NCBI GenBank assembly: GCA_938006335.1
Contig: CALLMF010000031.1
Location: 1 to 64,000 of the forward strand
From: an uncultured Granulosicoccaceae bacterium
GTDB taxonomy: Bacteria; Pseudomonadota; Gammaproteobacteria; Granulosicoccales; Granulosicoccaceae
Direction of reading: 5' to 3'
DNA length: 64,000 bases
The number at the start of each line of letters is the position of its first letter. Within the stretch, counting starts at the first letter, position 1. Positions 60,369 to 64,000 of this stretch are shown here, in pieces. A program made the position numbers and the translations under genes. Under the pieces are notes generated by a model that saw nothing but the letters and a program-made list of their open reading frames with translations, had not been told where the DNA came from and did not search any database.

Positions 60369-61742
60369 TCAGACGAAGGTCACACTGACCTGAAACAGCT
60401 TTTCCACATCACCAATCTGTTGCTTGTCAGTGATCAACACGATGAGGTGGTCCTCGGGTTCGATCACAAGATCATGGTGACCGATCAGTACATCCTTGCC
60501 ACGAACAACGACACCGATATTGGCGCTCTTGGGCAGCTTGATCTCGCCAATGGTACGCCCCACCAGCATCGATGTCTCCTTGTCTCCGTGAGCAACGCCC
60601 TCCAGCGCTTCGGCCGCACCCCGGCGCAGCGAATGCACCGCCACAACATCCCCGCGCCGAATCAGGGTCAGCAACGCGCCGATGGTAATTTGCTGTGGGG
60701 AGATTGCAACGTCGATGATGTTGCGCTCTACCAACTCGACATAGGCCGGGCGATTGATCAACGACATGATCTTGCGGGCGCCCATGCGCTTGGCAAGCAT
60801 CGCCGAGAGGATGTTGGCTTCGTCGTCGTTGGTCAAGGCACAGAACACATCCATCTGCTGAATGCCTTCCTCGATGAGCATCTCCTGATCGGCGACGTCA
60901 CCATTGAGCACCATTGAACTGGTCAATTGTGACGCAAGCTCGATCGCCCGATCTTCCCGCGCTTCAATGATCTTTACCCGGTAGTGACGCTCGAGCTTGC
61001 GGGCAAGCAACTGCCCGATGTTACCGCCGCCAGCGATCATGACGCGCTTGTTCGGCACGTTGTCGTGATGAAACTGTGACATCACCACGGCCGTATGCTT
61101 GCGCTCGCCAAGGAAGAAGACATTATCCTCTTCCAGTATCACGGTAGAGCCCGTCGGAATGATGACCTCGTCGCCTCGGTACACCGCCATCACACGAGTT
61201 TCCATATCACCCAGCAAATCCGGCAAGCGCGATAGCGCAAGCCCCGCCATCGGTGCGCCGGGCTGTACTTCCACGCCGACCATGCGCACGGCACCGCGTG
61301 CAAAGTCGAGAACCTGGATCGCGCCCGGGTGCTCGATGATGCGGCGTATGTGATCGGTAATCAGCTGTTCCGGGCTGATGATCACATCGATTGGTATGTG
61401 TTCGTTGTTGAACAGATTCTTCTCGCTGGTGTACTCGTGCGAGCGTATACGTGCAATCTTGGCTGGCGTGCGATACAGGGTGTACGCAATCTGGATCGCA
61501 ACGATGTTGGTCTCGTCCGAGTTCGTTGCCGCGATGATCATGTCGCAGTCTTCAGCGCCGGCTGCACGCAACACCTCTGGGTAGGACGCGGGGCCCGTGA
61601 TCGTCCTCAGGTCGGTACTGTCCTCAAGCGCCTGCAAGCGCGCCGGGTTGGTATCAACCACGGTAACGTCGTTGTCTTCGCTAGCGAGACTCTGGGCGAC
61701 GGTAGACCCCACCTGACCTGCACCGAGCACGATGATCTTCAT
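60369..61742 (-). CDS. trkA: Trk system NAD-binding regulatory protein TrkA
   Basis: A 457-residue peripheral protein with two RCK (TrkA-N/TrkA-C) modules. The first NAD motif is GAGQVGSTVA at the very start and the second is GGGNIGQLLA near residue 236. Length and duplicate structure match E. coli TrkA (458). The ATG at 61742 overlaps the ntrX stop as ATGA. It binds NAD(H)/ATP and gates TrkH, whose gene follows. Confidence 0.97.
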   Translation of the reverse strand: MKIIVLGAGQVGSTVAQSLASEDNDVTVVDTNPARLQALEDSTDLRTITGPASYPEVLRAAGAEDCDMIIAATNSDETNIVAIQIAYTLYRTPAKIARIRSHEYTSEKNLFNNEHIPIDVIISPEQLITDHIRRIIEHPGAIQVLDFARGAVRMVGVEVQPGAPMAGLALSRLPDLLGDMETRVMAVYRGDEVIIPTGSTVILEEDNVFFLGERKHTAVVMSQFHHDNVPNKRVMIAGGGNIGQLLARKLERHYRVKIIEAREDRAIELASQLTSSMVLNGDVADQEMLIEEGIQQMDVFCALTNDDEANILSAMLAKRMGARKIMSLINRPAYVELVERNIIDVAISPQQITIGALLTLIRRGDVVAVHSLRRGAAEALEGVAHGDKETSMLVGRTIGEIKLPKSANIGVVVRGKDVLIGHHDLVIEPEDHLIVLITDKQQIGDVEKLFQVSVTFV

Positions 61743-63118
61743 GCGTCGCGCACCTTGTCAAGATCGATATCCAGGCTCCTGAGCTTACGGTAGAGATGCG
61801 TACGCTCCATGCCTACATGCTTGGCAAGATCGCCGATATTGCCTTGGGAATCGATCAGACAACGTATCAGGTAGCGGCGCTCGAAATCGGCCCTGGCTTC
61901 CCTGAGTGGCAAGTCATGACGCAGCACGATACTCGTGTCCTCTGCCTGCTCACCCGGCTCGCGCACACCAAGGGCCCTGTCGATTTCGGCAACCTCGATT
62001 TCACTGCTGCCACCGAGTAACAACAAGCGTTGCACCAGATTCTTGAGTTCGAGCAGATTGCAGGGCCAATCGAAGTTGCGCAAGCGATTTTGCGCAGACA
62101 GCGTGAAATGCCGATACGGGAGGCCCTCCTGCTCGACATGCCAGTTGACGAAGCCTTCAAGCAGCGCAGGAATGTCCTCGCGCCTGGAGCGCAAGGACTC
62201 GATGGTGATCTCTTCGGTGTTCAGGATACGCGCGAGCGTGGTATCAAAGGCATTGCGTTTGAGCAGCTCTGCCATGGGCTCGCGCGAGGTCGCCACAAAG
62301 CGACACTGCAAGGGCACTCGGGTGTTACCGCCCACGCGCATGAAACCTTGTTGTTGAATGGCTTGACGCAAGCAGGTCTGTGCACTGGCGGGCAATAGCT
62401 CGACATCGGTCAGGCACAGGGTGCCAGCGCCAGCGGTTTCCAGATACCCGGGGCGAACCGCGTCCCCGGTTTCTTCCCCGTAGAGTTCAAGGTGTGCGTT
62501 GGCCGACGACAAGGCATCACATCGCAAGTGCGTGAACGGCCCCGTCGGAGACAGCCCACGATCGTGCAGATTCTGTGCAAACACGAGTCGGCCGCTTCCC
62601 AACTCGCCAACCAGCATGACGGGTGTGCTGCGGGTAGCCACGTCATCAAGTACCGCACGAAGATTCTCGACCACGGGGCTGTCACCCAGCAACTGCGGCA
62701 GCCGTGCGATCGGCAACGTTTCGTTGGAATCGTTTGCCGCGACGTGTCCCGCATCAGCAAAGGCCCGCTCCACCGTCAGTAGTAGCTTGGCGAGCGAGAC
62801 CGGCTTTTCGATGAAGTCCACTGCACCGTGGCGCGTGGCTTCAACCGCCGTCTCCACGGTGCCATGCCCGGAGATCATGATGACCGGAAACGCCAACGTG
62901 CCACCGAGCTTCCAGCTCTTGAGCAGGGTCACCCCATCCATATCCGGCATCCAGATATCGAGCAGGACCAGATCCGGCCTCTGCTCCTCGACTGCCAGCT
63001 GCGCTGCGGTCGCGGTATCTGCCACCGATACTGCATAACCCTCGTCTTCCAGTATTTCCTGGAGAAGGCTGCGTATGTCTGGCTCGTCGTCAACGACGAG
63101 CACGGATCGCATGTTCAT
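61739..63118 (-). CDS. ntrX: NtrX-like response regulator with degenerate AAA+ domain
   Basis: A 459-residue regulator: receiver (1-120, probable phospho-Asp54 in LLDIWMPDMDG), central AAA+ region (about 140-375) and a Fis-type helix-turn-helix (about 412-452, QGNIGDLAKHVGMERTHLYRKL). The central domain looks inactive: Walker A reads GELGSGR with Arg177 replacing Lys, the GAFTGA loop is absent (YGEETGDAV instead), and Walker B is LCLTDVE without the usual DE. NtrX proteins often lack GAFTGA. ATGA overlaps join it to ntrY upstream and trkA downstream. It probably regulates without sigma-54 ATPase activity. Confidence 0.85.
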   Translation of the reverse strand: MNMRSVLVVDDEPDIRSLLQEILEDEGYAVSVADTATAAQLAVEEQRPDLVLLDIWMPDMDGVTLLKSWKLGGTLAFPVIMISGHGTVETAVEATRHGAVDFIEKPVSLAKLLLTVERAFADAGHVAANDSNETLPIARLPQLLGDSPVVENLRAVLDDVATRSTPVMLVGELGSGRLVFAQNLHDRGLSPTGPFTHLRCDALSSANAHLELYGEETGDAVRPGYLETAGAGTLCLTDVELLPASAQTCLRQAIQQQGFMRVGGNTRVPLQCRFVATSREPMAELLKRNAFDTTLARILNTEEITIESLRSRREDIPALLEGFVNWHVEQEGLPYRHFTLSAQNRLRNFDWPCNLLELKNLVQRLLLLGGSSEIEVAEIDRALGVREPGEQAEDTSIVLRHDLPLREARADFERRYLIRCLIDSQGNIGDLAKHVGMERTHLYRKLRSLDIDLDKVRDA

Positions 63119-64000
63119 GCCCGTTTCCTATCTGATGCGGTAGTGGAATTCACGTGGGTAGGCTGCTCGTCAGCCGGTGCTTGCCCACCGTAAGCCGCGC
63201 TTGTTCGCCCCGTGTTTCGGGTGGGAGAGCTCGAGGGATACGGTAGCGCAACGGTGACTCGTGCTCCCTGCACCAGACCATCATCGTGTCGGTTGTCGAG
63301 TCGAATGGTACCGCCATGCTCCTCCACGATCTTCTTGACAATGGCAAGCCCCAGACCGGTGCCCTTGGGCTTCGAGCTGACGTAGGGTTCGAACAAACGA
63401 TTCACCCGCTCGGCCTCGAAACCCGGGCCGGCATCCTCACACACGATCTCGGCAGCGTCGCGCTCACCACTGCCAGTCTGCGCGCTACGCGTCACGAGAT
63501 GTACGCGTCGCTCGGTCTGATCCGACTGAGCTTCGAGCGCGTTCTTGACGAGGTTGTGCACCAGCTGTCGCAGCCGCGCAAGATCCACGGGCAGAGGCGG
63601 CAGGTTTTCCTGCAGGGTCGTGTCAATCGTGACACCGCCGTCCTCGGCCGAGCGGTAGAGTTCAGCAACCTCGGCCACCAGAGTGTTGATATCGGTGTTC
63701 TGCAGCGCGAGCGAGGGTGCTGCCGCATACTCCGCGAAGGCGTTGACCATGGACTTCATCGAATCCACCTGATGTTCGATGGTGCGCGTGAGCCGCCCCA
63801 GAAGCTCGCGATCAGACTCGTCGACCCGCGTCGAGAACTTGTGACGCAAGCGCTCTGCCGAGAGCTGAATGGGCGTGAGCGGGTTCTTGATTTCGTGAGC
63901 GAGACGCCGCGCAACCTCACTCCATGCAGCGTCACGCTGCGCACTGACTACCGCCGTCATGTCGTCGATGACGATCACTCGCCCGGTCGTGACATCCGCT
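63115..64000 (-). CDS. ntrY: NtrY-like sensor histidine kinase, 3' part
   Basis: The frame is open from the window end to the TGA at 63115, giving the last ~294 residues of the kinase. A PAS-like end (GRVIVIDDMTAVV) leads into the HisKA domain with phospho-acceptor His in RLAHEIKNPLTPIQLSAERL, a signature of NtrY. The ATPase domain has LVHNLVKNALEAQ, CEDAGPGF and GTGLGLAIVKKIVEEHGG. The membrane and PAS/HAMP parts lie outside the window. The stop overlaps the ntrX start as ATGA. Confidence 0.93.
   Translation of the reverse strand, partial: ADVTTGRVIVIDDMTAVVSAQRDAAWSEVARRLAHEIKNPLTPIQLSAERLRHKFSTRVDESDRELLGRLTRTIEHQVDSMKSMVNAFAEYAAAPSLALQNTDINTLVAEVAELYRSAEDGGVTIDTTLQENLPPLPVDLARLRQLVHNLVKNALEAQSDQTERRVHLVTRSAQTGSGERDAAEIVCEDAGPGFEAERVNRLFEPYVSSKPKGTGLGLAIVKKIVEEHGGTIRLDNRHDDGLVQGARVTVALPYPSSSPTRNTGRTSAAYGGQAPADEQPTHVNSTTASDRKRA

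Noticed and set aside
1-64000. CRISPR arrays, insertion sequences, prophage, tRNA and rRNA genes
   Set aside because: Reading the window, I found no regularly spaced direct repeats, transposase or integrase motifs, or structural RNA signatures.

Overview
The window reads as a contiguous, gene-dense piece of a proteobacterial chromosome with fairly high GC. It is most likely from a marine or saline gammaproteobacterium. This is inferred from conserved neighbourhoods: trxA-rho divergent from rhlB; an isoaspartyl methyltransferase-TolC-acyltransferase-waaA run facing a Kdo kinase and a small CHCC zinc protein; and ntrY-ntrX-trkA-trkH. Sucrose synthesis genes, a TRAP uptake system and methylated-amine genes (dimethylglycine dehydrogenase-like, MttB-like) fit a marine heterotroph. 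A Granulosicoccus- or Chromatiales-like organism is possible, but the sequence alone does not fix the genus. I saw no rRNA, tRNA, CRISPR array, transposase or prophage.

Layout. 0-7 kb: the end of an unidentified protein, then a minus-strand run (LysR regulator, hydroxyisobutyrate-dehydrogenase-like enzyme, TIM-barrel isomerase, membrane desaturase) facing a large dimethylglycine/sarcosine dehydrogenase-like flavoprotein. 7-13 kb: upp, a sugar transferase with a CRP-type palindrome upstream, a DctPQM TRAP transporter and an RraA/LigK-type aldolase. 13-20.6 kb: a tightly overlapping minus-strand operon of a histidinol-dehydrogenase paralogue, gamma-glutamyltransferase, DsrC, DsrM-like and DsrK-like proteins and a prolyl oligopeptidase. 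20.6-23.6 kb: sucrose-phosphate phosphatase and sucrose-phosphate synthase. 23.7-28.6 kb: a glutamine amidotransferase, a LysM protein, a Bcr/CflA exporter, a CitE-like lyase and purD. 28.6-32.4 kb: rho, trxA and rhlB. 32.4-42 kb: acyltransferases, a JmjC/cupin-like protein, a YdcF protein, then envelope genes (TolC, LpxL-type acyltransferase, WaaA, KdkA). 42-47.6 kb: two family 2 glycosyltransferases, a TPR protein, a methyltransferase, an MttB homologue and an EamA exporter. 47.9-55.3 kb: a hybrid histidine kinase translationally coupled to an 1850-residue fusion protein (GMC oxidoreductase, alpha/beta hydrolase with Cys at the nucleophile elbow, PhoD-like phosphatase). 55.5-57.5 kb: uxuA with a short-chain dehydrogenase remnant behind it, and a small secreted protein. 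57.5-64 kb: a MATE exporter, trkH, trkA, an ntrX with a degenerate ATPase domain, and the 3' part of ntrY.

Many adjacent same-strand genes overlap by ATGA or GTGA, and several convergent pairs share stop codons, so translational coupling appears common. The parts most worth a second look are the three-module fusion enzyme with its coupled kinase, the ggt-dsrC-dsrM-dsrK-like cassette without dsrAB, the ATPase-degenerate NtrX and the deleted dehydrogenase beside uxuA.
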